From: Christensenella sp964438705
GTDB lineage: Bacteria > Bacillota > Clostridia > Christensenellales > Christensenellaceae
Assembly (NCBI GenBank): GCA_964438705.1
Contig: CAYTKQ010000006.1
Coordinates: 1 to 64,000, forward strand
DNA: 64,000 bases
Reading direction: 5' to 3'
This document shows positions 34,281-42,674 of the stretch, piece after piece. The translations under genes and the position numbers were made by a program. The notes beneath the pieces are model-generated. The model worked only from the letters and a program-made list of their open reading frames with translations. It had not been told where the DNA came from and searched no databases. Position 1 is the first letter of the stretch; the number at the start of each line of letters is the position of its first letter.

Positions 34281-34419
34281 CCGTGAAAAAGACTACCAGG
34301 CGGCGCTTTCCATTGCAAAAGGGCTACTTCTTGCTGGAATTATCACCGACAAGGAGTATCGTCACATAGACACAATTTTACGAAAGAAGCACCGTCCAAT
34401 TTTAGGTAGTTTAGTTTGA
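34261..34419 (+). CDS. 52-residue SHOCT-like protein before the recombinases
   Basis: The frame runs from ATG 34261 to TGA 34417-34419 and encodes 52 residues with EKDYQAALSIAKGLLLAGII and then TDKEYRHIDTILRKK. This resembles the short SHOCT-type helical hairpin proteins that stand beside serine recombinases in Clostridia elements. A GGGGAGGTG ribosome site lies upstream, and it overlaps the first HTH/zinc protein by 20 bp. Small basic proteins in this position can be excision factors (recombination directionality factors); this is inference. Confidence 0.65.
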   Translation: MSQEQFNREKDYQAALSIAKGLLLAGIITDKEYRHIDTILRKKHRPILGSLV

Positions 34420-34423
34420 AAAA

Positions 34424-34463
34424 TTGACTTGCTAAATGCACCCTTTCGAGCTAACATGTGTCA
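34424..34463 (+). promoter_or_regulatory. recurrent promoter-like element, copy 3 (longer spacing)
   Basis: TTGACTT (34424-34430) is followed by a stretch 6 nt longer than in copies 1 and 2, then GCACCCTTTCGAGCTAACAT and GTGTCAC. It precedes the second HTH/zinc protein and the recombinase operon, with AAGGAGGTGAG right after. It shares the CACCCTTT core and the ATGTG end with copies 1 and 2. Confidence 0.45.
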
Positions 34464-34484
34464 CTAACGAAAGGAGGTGAGCAC

Positions 34485-34910
34485 ATGAATGCAGGGCAAA
34501 AAGCCATGCTGCAGCGTATGCGAGATGATGGTGTTGGATATGTCAAAATAGCGCAAGAGCTCGGTATATCACGCAATACCATCAAGTCTTATTGCAGGCG
34601 CAACAATCTGGGCATTCTGAAAAACACTGCACCGGATATGAGCCATATTTGTAAGCATTGCGGTAAGCCGCTGAAAATGATTCCCAAGCATAAACCGAAG
34701 AAGTTCTGCAACGATAAATGCCGCCTTACTTGGTGGAGTATGAATAAGGATATGCTACACAAGAAGGCAATCTACAAACTTACTTGCCAGTATTGTGGCA
34801 AAGAGTTTGAAAGCTATGGTAAGAAAAATCGCAAGTTTTGCAACCACCAATGCTACATTTATGACCGCTTTGGTGTGCCCGATTATGTACGGACGGAAGG
34901 AGAGCGCTAA
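34485..34910 (+). CDS. HTH plus double zinc-ribbon protein, paralog 2
   Basis: This 141-residue protein starts at ATG 34485 behind AAGGAGGTGAG. The HTH (GYVKIAQELGISRNTIKSYCRR) and two Cys clusters (CKHCGK/FCNDKC and CQYCGKEFESYG/FCNHQC) match paralog 1. A WW pair between the clusters is also shared. It is cotranscribed with, and overlaps by one base, the first serine recombinase (TAATG). Its own upstream element suggests separate control from paralog 1. Confidence 0.65.
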   Translation: MNAGQKAMLQRMRDDGVGYVKIAQELGISRNTIKSYCRRNNLGILKNTAPDMSHICKHCGKPLKMIPKHKPKKFCNDKCRLTWWSMNKDMLHKKAIYKLTCQYCGKEFESYGKKNRKFCNHQCYIYDRFGVPDYVRTEGER

Positions 34911-36187
34911 TGGAACGCATTATAAAAGAAATCAAACCGGCAGCGCCCGCTCTTCCGTCAAAGAAACGGGTCGCAGCCTACGCCAGGGTGTCCAGCGGCA
35001 AAGATGCTATGCTTCACTCCCTGTCGGCACAGGTCAGTCATTACAGTGCTTATATTCAGCGGCACAAAGGCTGGTCGTATGTGGGTGTTTACGCCGACGA
35101 AGCGCTCACCGGCACTAAGGATAACCGCACCGAGTTTCAGCGAATGCTCGCTGATTGCAGGCAAGGCAAAATCGATATCATCCTCACAAAGTCCATCTCC
35201 CGCTTTGCACGAAACACAGTGACCATGTTAAACACCGTGCGGGAGCTCCGGGTACTGGGTGTGGATGTCTACTTTGAAAAAGAGAATATTCACTCCATGA
35301 GCGGGGATGGTGAGCTGATGCTTTCCATCCTCGCTTCTTTTGCCCAGGAGGAAAGCTACTCTACTTCGGAAAACTGCAAGTGGCGGCTGCGTAGGCAGTT
35401 TGCCGAGGGCAGACCTTCAAGCACCACGATTTTAGGCTACAAGCTGGTGGATGGCACCCTGGAGATTATCCCGGAGGAAGCTGAAACCGTGCGCATGATT
35501 TTTGCAGACTACCTTTCCGGTATGGGACGAAACGCCATACTCAAAAAGCTCGTCCGGGGCGACTATCCCACCAAGCGGGGTGGCACCTGGAGCGAGAGCA
35601 CCATCTTCAATATGCTGGGCAACGAGAAGTACGCCGGAGATATGCTGCTGCAAAAGTCCTTCGTGTCAAACCACATTGAAAAGAAGAAAGTCCTCAATGA
35701 GGGTCAGCTTCCCATGTACTTTGTGGAAGGCAGCCATCAGGCGATTATCGACCGGGACACCTTTCAAAGGGTGCAAGCGGAAACCCAGCGCCGGGCAGCA
35801 AAGCATACGCCGGTGAAGCGAAAGGAATACCCCTTCACCGGCAAACTGGTCTGCGCCGTCTGCGGCAAGCACTACCGCCGCAAAATTGCCAACGCCAGCA
35901 GCAAATACGCAAAGCCGGTGTGGATGTGCGCCACCTTCAATCACTTAGGCAAGGAAGCCTGCCCCTCCCAACAGATACCCGAAGCGCTCCTTGAGGAAGC
36001 GCTGGGTGATATTCTGCCGGAGCAAGTGAGCGCCATATACATTCACCCCGTGGGCAGATTGACCATTCTGCTGGCAAACGGCGAAGCAAGAGAAGCCACC
36101 TGGCAGAATAAGTCCCGCCGGGAGAGTTGGACGGATGATATGAAACAAAAGGCACGGGAACACGCCTTGGAAAGGAGTCATCAATGA
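34910..36187 (+). CDS. serine recombinase 1
   Basis: This 425-residue large serine recombinase has the catalytic domain at about 18-165, with nucleophile S28 in AAYARVSSG and the helix-E region LSILASFAQEES. The recombinase domain (GYKLVDGTLEIIPEEAETVRMIF, WSESTIFNMLGNEKYAG) and a zinc ribbon (LVCAVCGK, then MCATF and EACPS) follow. The coiled-coil tail is short compared with phiC31-type enzymes. It overlaps recombinase 2 by 4 bp, so they are made together. Paired recombinases may form hetero-oligomers for integration and excision of the element. Confidence 0.88.
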   Translation: MERIIKEIKPAAPALPSKKRVAAYARVSSGKDAMLHSLSAQVSHYSAYIQRHKGWSYVGVYADEALTGTKDNRTEFQRMLADCRQGKIDIILTKSISRFARNTVTMLNTVRELRVLGVDVYFEKENIHSMSGDGELMLSILASFAQEESYSTSENCKWRLRRQFAEGRPSSTTILGYKLVDGTLEIIPEEAETVRMIFADYLSGMGRNAILKKLVRGDYPTKRGGTWSESTIFNMLGNEKYAGDMLLQKSFVSNHIEKKKVLNEGQLPMYFVEGSHQAIIDRDTFQRVQAETQRRAAKHTPVKRKEYPFTGKLVCAVCGKHYRRKIANASSKYAKPVWMCATFNHLGKEACPSQQIPEALLEEALGDILPEQVSAIYIHPVGRLTILLANGEAREATWQNKSRRESWTDDMKQKAREHALERSHQ

Positions 36188-37776
36188 GCAGAATAGCAAG
36201 AGCGGTGACTATGATACCGCCTAGCATACACAGATTTGCGCCCACGCCCACTGGCTTACCCGCCAAGAAGCGGGTCGCCGCCTATGCGAGGGTTTCCACC
36301 GATAACGAGGAGCAGCTCACCAGCTACGAGGCGCAGGTGGATCACTATACCAAACATATCAAGGCAAACGCAGATTGGCGTTTCATCGAGGTCTATGCGG
36401 ACGAGGGCATTTCAGCCACCAGCACGAAAAAGCGGGATGGTTTCAAGCGCATGATTGCCGATGCCCTCGCCGGGAAGATTGACCTCATCATCACCAAGTC
36501 CGTCAGCCGCTTTGCCCGCAACACCGTGGACACGCTGACCACCGTGCGCCAGCTCAAGGAAAAGGGTGTGGAGGTCTACTTCGAGAAAGAAAACATCTAC
36601 ACCCTGGACAGTAAAGGAGAGCTACTCATCACCATCATGTCCTCCCTGGCGCAGGAAGAGAGCCGCTCCATTTCGGAAAATGTCACCTGGGGACAGCGGA
36701 AGCGCTTTGCTGATGGAAAGGTTAGCTTGCCCTACGGACAGTTTCTCGGCTATGAGAAAGGAGCCAACGGACTGCCCAAGATTGTAGAAAAAGAAGCGGC
36801 GATTGTGCGCCGGATATATAAGCTGTTTTTAGAGGGCAAAGCGCCCTCCACCATTGCCAAACTGCTCACCGCCGAGGGGATACTCAGTCCGGCGGGCAGA
36901 GAGCGCTGGCAAGGGAGCACGGTACTCAGCATTCTCTCGAATGAGAAATATAAGGGGGATGCCTTGCTGCAAAAGGGATATACCGCCGATTTTCTGACCA
37001 AGAAGCGGAAGATCAACAACGGCGAAATCCCGCAGTATTATGTGGAAAACAGCCATCCGGCGATTATCCAGCCGGAGGTATTCGATATTGTGCAGCACGA
37101 GATTGCCCGGCGCAAAGCGGGCGGCAGATATACCTACAGCGCCGGGGTCTTTTCCAGCCGGATTATCTGCCCCGGCTGCGGCGGATACTTTGGCATTAAG
37201 CAGTGGCATACCGGCACCAAATACGAGCGCCTGGTATGGCAATGCACCAAGAAATATCAGAATCGCAGGGTGTGCCCAAGCCCCCATTACGATGAGGAGG
37301 CGCTCAAGCGGGCGTTCCTCGGGGCATTTAACAGCCTGGTAGAAAACAAGGACGAGCTGATTGCAGGGTACAAGGTCATCATCAAAGCACTTACTGACAC
37401 CACCGCCTTGGATAAAGAGAGCGCCAAGCTGCAAAGCGAGTGCGAGGTGGTGCTGGAGCTGGTCCGCAAGTGTGTGGAGGAAAACGCTGCCACCGCCATC
37501 GACCAGCGCCAATATGAGCGCAAATACAACGACCTTGCCGCCCGTTACGATAAAGCCAAAAGCAAGCTGGAGGAGCTGGGTACCCAGCAACAGGAGCGCC
37601 GGATAAAGCGCCAGCAAATTGAGAGCTTCTTAGTAAAGCTCAAAGCCAGCGACACGCTGGTTACCGAGTTTGACGAAGCGCTCTTCTATTCCACCATCGA
37701 CCACATCATGTCCCGCAGCAAAACCGAGCTGACCTTTGTTTTCAAGGATGGCACCGAAGTGCGGTGGACGCTGTAA
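36184..37776 (+). CDS. serine recombinase 2
   Basis: This 530-residue protein has catalytic S38 in AAYARVSTD, the recombinase domain with LPYGQFLGYEKG and STVLSILSNEKYKGDALLQ, and a zinc ribbon (ICPGCGGYFG, WQCTKKY, CPSPHY). A long coiled coil (residues about 390-490, rich in K, E and Q) follows. This is the full large-serine-recombinase layout and is likely the main integrase of the region B element. It is closely related to recombinase 1 in the catalytic half. It is followed by an inverted repeat and a terminator. Confidence 0.88.
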   Translation: MSRIARAVTMIPPSIHRFAPTPTGLPAKKRVAAYARVSTDNEEQLTSYEAQVDHYTKHIKANADWRFIEVYADEGISATSTKKRDGFKRMIADALAGKIDLIITKSVSRFARNTVDTLTTVRQLKEKGVEVYFEKENIYTLDSKGELLITIMSSLAQEESRSISENVTWGQRKRFADGKVSLPYGQFLGYEKGANGLPKIVEKEAAIVRRIYKLFLEGKAPSTIAKLLTAEGILSPAGRERWQGSTVLSILSNEKYKGDALLQKGYTADFLTKKRKINNGEIPQYYVENSHPAIIQPEVFDIVQHEIARRKAGGRYTYSAGVFSSRIICPGCGGYFGIKQWHTGTKYERLVWQCTKKYQNRRVCPSPHYDEEALKRAFLGAFNSLVENKDELIAGYKVIIKALTDTTALDKESAKLQSECEVVLELVRKCVEENAATAIDQRQYERKYNDLAARYDKAKSKLEELGTQQQERRIKRQQIESFLVKLKASDTLVTEFDEALFYSTIDHIMSRSKTELTFVFKDGTEVRWTL

Positions 37777-37780
37777 AAGT

Positions 37781-37815
37781 GCACACCCCCGAGCCCAAAG
37801 AGCAAAGGGGTGTGC
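37781..37815. repeat. 9-bp inverted repeat after the recombinases
   Basis: GCACACCCC (37781-37789) faces GGGGTGTGC (37807-37815) with a 17-bp spacer, 5 bp after the recombinase stop. It may be a hairpin or part of an attachment site for the serine recombinases. Confidence 0.4.
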
Positions 37816-37848
37816 GGTCAAAACTGAATTACTTATATCAAGCCACTT

Positions 37849-37874
37849 TGCCGCCCGATAAGGGCGGCATTTTT
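37849..37874 (+). terminator. terminator of the recombinase operon
   Basis: TGCCGCCC (37849-37856), GATAA loop, GGGCGGCA (37862-37869), then TTTTT. A second near-perfect hairpin (AAAAG-CCTTGA against TCAAGG-CTTTT, about 37,890-37,915) follows and could stop transcription from both sides. Confidence 0.8.
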
Positions 37875-37942
37875 GCATGTAAAACAACAAAAAGCCCTTG
37901 AAATCAAGGACTTTTCATTGTAGCGACCTGTGGGTCACTATT

Positions 37943-37977
37943 TGGTGGAGATGAGGGGAGTCGAACCCTGTCCCATC
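37943..37977 (-). other. ssrA: attachment site: copy of the ssrA (tmRNA) 3' end
   Basis: Read on the minus strand this is GGGTTCGACTCCCCTC followed by ATCTCCACCA, the T-arm, acceptor and CCA end of a Bacillota tmRNA. Only about 35 nt match. Further right (5' in RNA terms) there is no acceptor partner, tag frame or pseudoknot, and one G of the T-stem is missing, so it is a fragment. It marks one end of the region C prophage. Because the fragment faces left, the intact ssrA should lie past the integrase, to the right of the window. The core shared by both ends is probably within 37,943-37,968. Confidence 0.75.
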
Positions 37978-38129
37978 TGATATCCTCATGAATTCGCCTA
38001 TTGCACTTGTATAAAAAAAGCGATAAAACAGCCATTTTTCCGATCTTTTTAAACCAGTAAATAATGTCCATAAATGATCACGCAAGAAAAAAGGGGTTAA
38101 AAGCGGGGTTATTTTTCACAAAAAAATAA

Positions 38130-38151
38130 GCGGGAGCTTTTACGCTCCCGC
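38130..38151 (-). terminator. terminator of the prophage late operon
   Basis: GCGGGAGC (38130-38137) pairs with GCTCCCGC (38144-38151). Read leftward it is followed by TTATTTTTTT. It ends the minus-strand lysis genes. The 38,000-38,130 stretch is AT-rich and without a gene. Confidence 0.8.
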
Positions 38152-38160
38152 CCTCTCAAA

Positions 38161-38472
38161 TCATTTTGTTGGTAATTCCTTCAATTCATTCACTAATTTT
38201 GTGACGGTGCCGTTTCCGCCCAGGTTGGTGTATTCGATGTACATATCTTCTATATTTTCCAGTGCATAAATCGGGCAACAGTCTTTTTCCATATAGTGCC
38301 AATAGGCTTGGATGATCCTATCACGCAAAAGTGCCTGTATCCCTCTTTTGATTGCGTCCTGCTCTGCGCGTTCCTTCTGCGCCCGTTTTGCCAGCTTCCC
38401 ACACAGATAACCGAATATACCTATTAATGCGGCAAATAACGCTTCAAGCCAGTATTCTACAACGAAATTCAT
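38161..38472 (-). CDS. small phage membrane protein of lysis module
   Basis: This 103-residue protein has one N-terminal membrane helix (WLEALFAALIGIFGYLCGKLA) and a charged cytoplasmic part. It is the last gene of the late operon, next to a phiLC3-type holin and the endolysin. It may be a second holin-like or holin-regulating protein. No named family fits with confidence. Confidence 0.6.
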   Translation of the reverse strand: MNFVVEYWLEALFAALIGIFGYLCGKLAKRAQKERAEQDAIKRGIQALLRDRIIQAYWHYMEKDCCPIYALENIEDMYIEYTNLGGNGTVTKLVNELKELPTK

Positions 38473-38494
38473 ATTGCCCGACCTCTCCTAAAAA

Positions 38495-38779
38495 TTATTC
38501 TTTCGGCTTGTCGTACTCAAGCGCCTGTGCGCTGTCCTTGATCCCCTTCGTCGTCGGATCGCTCAACACGCCCACAAACCCAAGAACAGCCATCAAAACG
38601 CTGCCGATTAGGAACGGGTTTTGTATGAAATCCCCGATCAGCTTCGCAACACCGTCCCACGTGGCGAGGTCTGCGTAGGTCATGCTAAAGTACGGCAGTA
38701 CCACGCCGCCGATCACACCCAACAGTCCCACCCAAAACGCCGGGCTTTTTGCCCGTACTTTCCAGTTGATATTTTTCAT
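38495..38779 (-). CDS. phiLC3-family holin
   Basis: This 94-residue protein starts at the ATG at 38,779, with GGGGAGG upstream. It begins KNINWKVRAKSPAFWVGLLG, the exact type of start seen in phiLC3 holins, and has two membrane segments (FWVGLLGVIGGVVLPYF and NPFLIGSVLMAVLGFVGVL). It forms the membrane hole that lets the endolysin reach the wall. Confidence 0.88.
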   Translation of the reverse strand: MKNINWKVRAKSPAFWVGLLGVIGGVVLPYFSMTYADLATWDGVAKLIGDFIQNPFLIGSVLMAVLGFVGVLSDPTTKGIKDSAQALEYDKPKE

Positions 38780-38781
38780 CC

Positions 38782-39576
38782 TTATTTCCTCCCCTGCATC
38801 AGAATGGCCCACGTCTTCGGCCCGATCACGCCATCCGCGCCGCTCTTGCCAAGATCGTGCCCTTCTGCGATCCGCGCTTTTTGGAAACGGATTGTTGCAT
38901 TTCTCGTGTTTGTTCCAAAATCACCGTCAATTTTCCCCGGTTGCGCTTTGTGAAAAGTAAGTTGTTCCTGTGCCATGCGCACATACGGATCATCATTCAT
39001 TCCCTTTTTCAGATTATAAGGCAGTTCAGGAATGCCCGGCGTTGGCTGCGGTGTCGGCTGCGGGACAGCTCCGTCCAGATACATAAAATCAGGTCTGCCG
39101 TACTTTTTCCAGTCCCGCGCGTTCAAGTCCGTGATCACAACTCCGTAATCCCTGCCACGTGCTTCTGCCACCTTCCCGCCTCCGATATAAATGCCGACGT
39201 GGTTGGACTTCGAGCCGTTCCACTCGAACACGAGATCGCCCGGCTGCAGCTCGCTTTTTCCGATCTGTACACAGCGATTGCGGTACCCTTCCGCAGTATC
39301 GTCAAAACCCGGATTCCCGTTTGCGTTCAGACATGCACCGATCAGGCCGGAACAATCAAACATGCCGATCATTGCCGGGTCATGGGACTGCTTGCTTTTG
39401 TTCCAATATGCGATTGCCCGATTCGCGTTTGTCGTGGACGTTTCCATTTTGCGGATCAAATCTTCCGTGATCTGTGATCCGCGCCGCCCCTGCGCTCCCC
39501 ACACATAGATCGACCCACGCGCCGCTTCCTCTTTTGCGTAATCTACCATTGTCTGTCTTGAAATTTTTTGCATCAT
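38782..39576 (-). CDS. NlpC/P60 endolysin with peptidoglycan-binding domain
   Basis: This 264-residue protein has an NlpC/P60 cysteine peptidase domain with C75 in FDCSGL and H126 in SNHVGIYIG. A linker of PQPTPQPTP repeats and a C-terminal PG_binding_1 domain (about 186-262: GMNDDPYVRMAQEQL, IDGDFGTNTRNAI-type motif, GADGVIGPKTW) follow. It cuts peptide bonds in the cell wall at lysis. It lies 2 bp from the holin gene. Confidence 0.85.
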   Translation of the reverse strand: MMQKISRQTMVDYAKEEAARGSIYVWGAQGRRGSQITEDLIRKMETSTTNANRAIAYWNKSKQSHDPAMIGMFDCSGLIGACLNANGNPGFDDTAEGYRNRCVQIGKSELQPGDLVFEWNGSKSNHVGIYIGGGKVAEARGRDYGVVITDLNARDWKKYGRPDFMYLDGAVPQPTPQPTPGIPELPYNLKKGMNDDPYVRMAQEQLTFHKAQPGKIDGDFGTNTRNATIRFQKARIAEGHDLGKSGADGVIGPKTWAILMQGRK

Positions 39577-39636
39577 TTATACCTCATTTCTTAATATAAA
39601 AAGAGCCGCTATGTGCCGCTCATTTTTGAATGCGTT

Positions 39637-40812
39637 TTATTTTATTTTTGCTTCCAGTTTTTCGACCCGCGCTGTCAGGTCGTCGATCTGTTTTTGCTGT
39701 CGCTGGCAGAGGGCCACCAGATCGCAAATGATCGGGTTCTGGTTCAAGCCCTCGATGCGCATTTCATAGACGGCGGGTTCGTCGATGATCGTTTCGCCCG
39801 TTTTCTCGTCAACATGGCTGACTTCTGGCTCTGTGATATGAGCAGTCCTGTACACGTACCGCTCGTCTACTTCCGCCGCCTCATCCGCAACAAACGCTTT
39901 GGAACTACCTTCGTATCCACTTTCCGGTTTGTAATCGTACGAAACAGGACGAAGTTTAAGAATTTTAAGTGCATCAGCTTCCGTCACATTTTGTATGTTC
40001 TCTTTATAGCGCGCCGACGACGGGGCCTGTACATTCGCCGCATCTATGTTAATTTTCGTGGCAGGGGCGTCGCTTTTTCTAAATGCAAGCGTTGTGAGTG
40101 CCCGTATTTCCTTCCATTCCGCGCCCGTACCTTCGAATGCAAGCATTGAATCAAGGTGTTGCGTAAAAAAGTACGCATCCCTGTAGCGCTGATTTGCGCT
40201 TCCGAGGACGTATGTGTTATTTATGGACGGACTTATATTTTGCGTTGTAACTGATCCGGAAAACGTCCCGCCCGCTTTTGGTATTGCCGCGTTCGCGGTG
40301 TTTTGTGCCGCTGTAATCAAACCTGTATAATACTTTGGAAGCTGCCCGCCCAGCTTCTCGGCATCAATAACCGCCTCCCCGATCTTCCGCGTGACTGTTG
40401 TGATGTTTCCCGCGACCAATCCGCACACGGCGATCTCGCCCTCATATATCGACCCTGTCGAATTTATATCCTCTTGTGTCAGCGCCGGGAATGTAGCCGT
40501 TGCTGAAAAGTCTATCATCCATTTCACTTGCCCCGCTCCGGTGTCGCTCGCTTCCTGCGTCAGATCGATGCGGCATCTAAGACGTATATACCCATTCGTC
40601 AGTTCGGGCGTTACTGCAATGGTTTCGGCTCCATTGTTCTCGATCACGTTGCCCTTTAAAACAAAATATCCTCCCCCCACCGTAATCGAGTTCGAGGTGG
40701 ACGTAATACCGCAGCCATTTAGGATTCCGTCCCCGAAAACCTCGGCTAATATATTTCGCCAGTTTTTGGACGTGTTGTTCCGCTGATCCAGTATCAATCC
40801 GTTTAGTGCCAT
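39637..40812 (-). CDS. tail protein with S74 self-cleaving chaperone domain
   Basis: This 391-residue protein starts at the ATG at 40,812 after TTTGGAGGAAAATAGC. The C-terminal ~110 residues have SSARYKENI, the Ser-Lys motif of the S74 peptidase/intramolecular chaperone, ending in a coiled coil (QKQIDDLTARVEKLEAKI). Such domains trimerise tail fibres or spikes and then cut themselves off. The N-terminal part (GLILDQRNNTSKNWRNILAEVF) resembles structural tail proteins. It is likely the receptor-binding or side fibre of the phage. Confidence 0.8.
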   Translation of the reverse strand: MALNGLILDQRNNTSKNWRNILAEVFGDGILNGCGITSTSNSITVGGGYFVLKGNVIENNGAETIAVTPELTNGYIRLRCRIDLTQEASDTGAGQVKWMIDFSATATFPALTQEDINSTGSIYEGEIAVCGLVAGNITTVTRKIGEAVIDAEKLGGQLPKYYTGLITAAQNTANAAIPKAGGTFSGSVTTQNISPSINNTYVLGSANQRYRDAYFFTQHLDSMLAFEGTGAEWKEIRALTTLAFRKSDAPATKINIDAANVQAPSSARYKENIQNVTEADALKILKLRPVSYDYKPESGYEGSSKAFVADEAAEVDERYVYRTAHITEPEVSHVDEKTGETIIDEPAVYEMRIEGLNQNPIICDLVALCQRQQKQIDDLTARVEKLEAKIK

Positions 40813-40813
40813 G

Positions 40814-41803
40814 CTATTTTCCTCCAAACCTTATATTGTATTTCTCGTCAAACATAACCCGCAGCTCCCCGCTTTTGTAAACGGTTTTACTCCGCGCGTC
40901 ACTCCTTCGAATTGCCGTAATGTAGCTCGTCAGCACCCGACCGCCTTTTGTGTGGATAACGAGGTCGTCATAAAAGTCATACGCCCTGCTGCTGGCAAAT
41001 TCAATCAAGTGCGAATCGCTGTTTTCCTTAAATCTGTTCTGCACCTCTTCCGCCGCTTTTGCCGCTTCGCTGATGCGGACGACCTCCCATGTGCCGTCCA
41101 CCCTGTTTTTTTCGGCATACGTGTTCGTGATCGTTCCGTCTCGAAACAGATACCAGTCCTTTTTTCCTCCCGTATCCTCGGTGATAGTCGTAATCTTTCC
41201 GATTGCGCCATGCGCAAAGGATTCCTCCAATACTTCAAAATCTGACAGATTTAAAAATACTTTGTGCATCCGTCTATCCCGCCGAAATATGCGCATAACC
41301 AACTTTCCATTCACAACAGAGCAGGACATGTGAATATTGTAAAGCCGCCTTGCCTTCGATAAATACGATTTTACGCTCCACGTGCCGTCCTCTATATCCG
41401 GCAAGGCGTCGCCTGTGGTTGATGTTTCCGCAATCACCGCAATGTATGGCGTGGCATAGACGATATCGGATTGATTTACATAATGCTGCTCAATGATTGC
41501 CTTGATGTACCCCTCCACGCTTCCGCCGATTGCCCCGGGGATGTCGGGAATGCTTCGCGAAAAGAGCGTCCCAATATCGTCGCATGTAATGTTCAGTATG
41601 TCCCGGTCTTTATCCGTCCCTTTTACAATCCCGCAGAAGCCCCCGGCAAAGAAAAAATCACCCGTCTGTACGGAATCCTCCGTCCCTTTGATCGTGAAGT
41701 CAGAGACCTCGTCATAGATGGACTGGATGGTCATGTCATAACTTAATACTGCGGCATGATGTTTTAGCTTAAATGTGCGCCCATCACGTAGGTATGCAAT
41801 CAT
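40814..41803 (-). CDS. phage tail hub/ReqiPepy6 Gp37-like protein
   Basis: This 329-residue protein starts at the ATG at 41,803 after AGGGGTGACGAT. The layout (GIVKGTDKDRDILNITCDDIGTLF, SVEGYIKAIIEQHY, SYLSKARRLYNIHMSC) is that of tail hub or endopeptidase-like proteins following the Dit gene in siphoviruses. It would form the tip of the tail below Dit. The assignment is by position and overall pattern. Confidence 0.65.
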   Translation of the reverse strand: MIAYLRDGRTFKLKHHAAVLSYDMTIQSIYDEVSDFTIKGTEDSVQTGDFFFAGGFCGIVKGTDKDRDILNITCDDIGTLFSRSIPDIPGAIGGSVEGYIKAIIEQHYVNQSDIVYATPYIAVIAETSTTGDALPDIEDGTWSVKSYLSKARRLYNIHMSCSVVNGKLVMRIFRRDRRMHKVFLNLSDFEVLEESFAHGAIGKITTITEDTGGKKDWYLFRDGTITNTYAEKNRVDGTWEVVRISEAAKAAEEVQNRFKENSDSHLIEFASSRAYDFYDDLVIHTKGGRVLTSYITAIRRSDARSKTVYKSGELRVMFDEKYNIRFGGK

Positions 41804-41807
41804 ATCG

Positions 41808-42674
41808 TCACCCCTTGAAATATTCATGAACTTGCAAAACGTGAGCGATCTGCGTTCCTGCAGTGGTATCCGCTGTCAGCGTTGCCCGGACTTCCCGTCC
41901 AACCGGAAGCGTGAAGAAATTTGCCACGTTTTCGTTGAGCGATTCCACGAGATCGGTTTTTACGTTCCCGCTTACCTTCCACACGCCGTCGGCATTTGGC
42001 CGTGACGAGTAGTATATGTGATCCCCCGCCGTCACTGATACGCCCGACAAATCCAGTATGCCAATCACCGCTCCCGCCGCGTCCTCGCACTTAAAATTTA
42101 TGTTTGACACCGGGCCGTTGATAGTCAGTTCCATTGCCGCTGGGAAATGCCCTTGCGGCGTAAATACCTGCGCATCCCCAGCGCCACTATCTGAAAACCG
42201 GAACGGAAATTGAAACGCAAACCGCAGCGGGTTTTCGGTCGGTTTCGTCTTGAACAGAAACGTCAGCGGATTCTTTTTGTGATACGGGCTTGTTCCACGA
42301 AACGCAACGGAGCATTCAAGCGTCCCCGACAATGTTTTTTCTGTGCGTTCCAGCCCATCAAGATTTACGTCCATATACAACTCACGTCCAATATATGGAA
42401 CATATTTTAATTGCAGGTCTCTCGCGCCCTGCACCCAGTCCACAAACTCATGATAGGTTTTGTACGGGTCTTGCGCGCCGGCGCGAAATACGATCGTACC
42501 CATGATCTCCGGCTGCGTCAAATCTTTTGATGATTCAACAAAAAAGCCATATTCCACCTGCGCATATTGCCTGTTTTCTGCAAAGCCAAGGCCTACTGGT
42601 TCCCATAGAAACTCAACATCTGATTGCAGCGACCGCTCTCTGCCCGCACCGTCTACAAGGTAAAATTTCCGCAT
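41808..42674 (-). CDS. distal tail protein (Dit, SPP1 gp19.1-like)
   Basis: This 288-residue protein starts at the ATG at 42,674, overlapping the tape measure stop (TGATG) after GGAGGAGGAC. The N-terminal galectin-like region (RKFYLVDGAGRERSL, YFVD-type GFFVESS, GTIVFRAG) and the LERTEKTLSGTLECSVAF stretch fit Dit proteins. It forms the hexameric ring between the tail tube and the hub. Confidence 0.75.
   Translation of the reverse strand: MRKFYLVDGAGRERSLQSDVEFLWEPVGLGFAENRQYAQVEYGFFVESSKDLTQPEIMGTIVFRAGAQDPYKTYHEFVDWVQGARDLQLKYVPYIGRELYMDVNLDGLERTEKTLSGTLECSVAFRGTSPYHKKNPLTFLFKTKPTENPLRFAFQFPFRFSDSGAGDAQVFTPQGHFPAAMELTINGPVSNINFKCEDAAGAVIGILDLSGVSVTAGDHIYYSSRPNADGVWKVSGNVKTDLVESLNENVANFFTLPVGREVRATLTADTTAGTQIAHVLQVHEYFKG

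Noticed and set aside
34424..34430. Ordinary sigma-A promoter at TTGACTT
   Set aside because: No acceptable -10 box at 16-18 bp, so it is treated as part of the recurrent element and not as a standard promoter.
37943..37977. Functional tRNA or tmRNA gene
   Set aside because: Only the T-arm and 3' end are present; no acceptor partner, anticodon arm or tag sequence.
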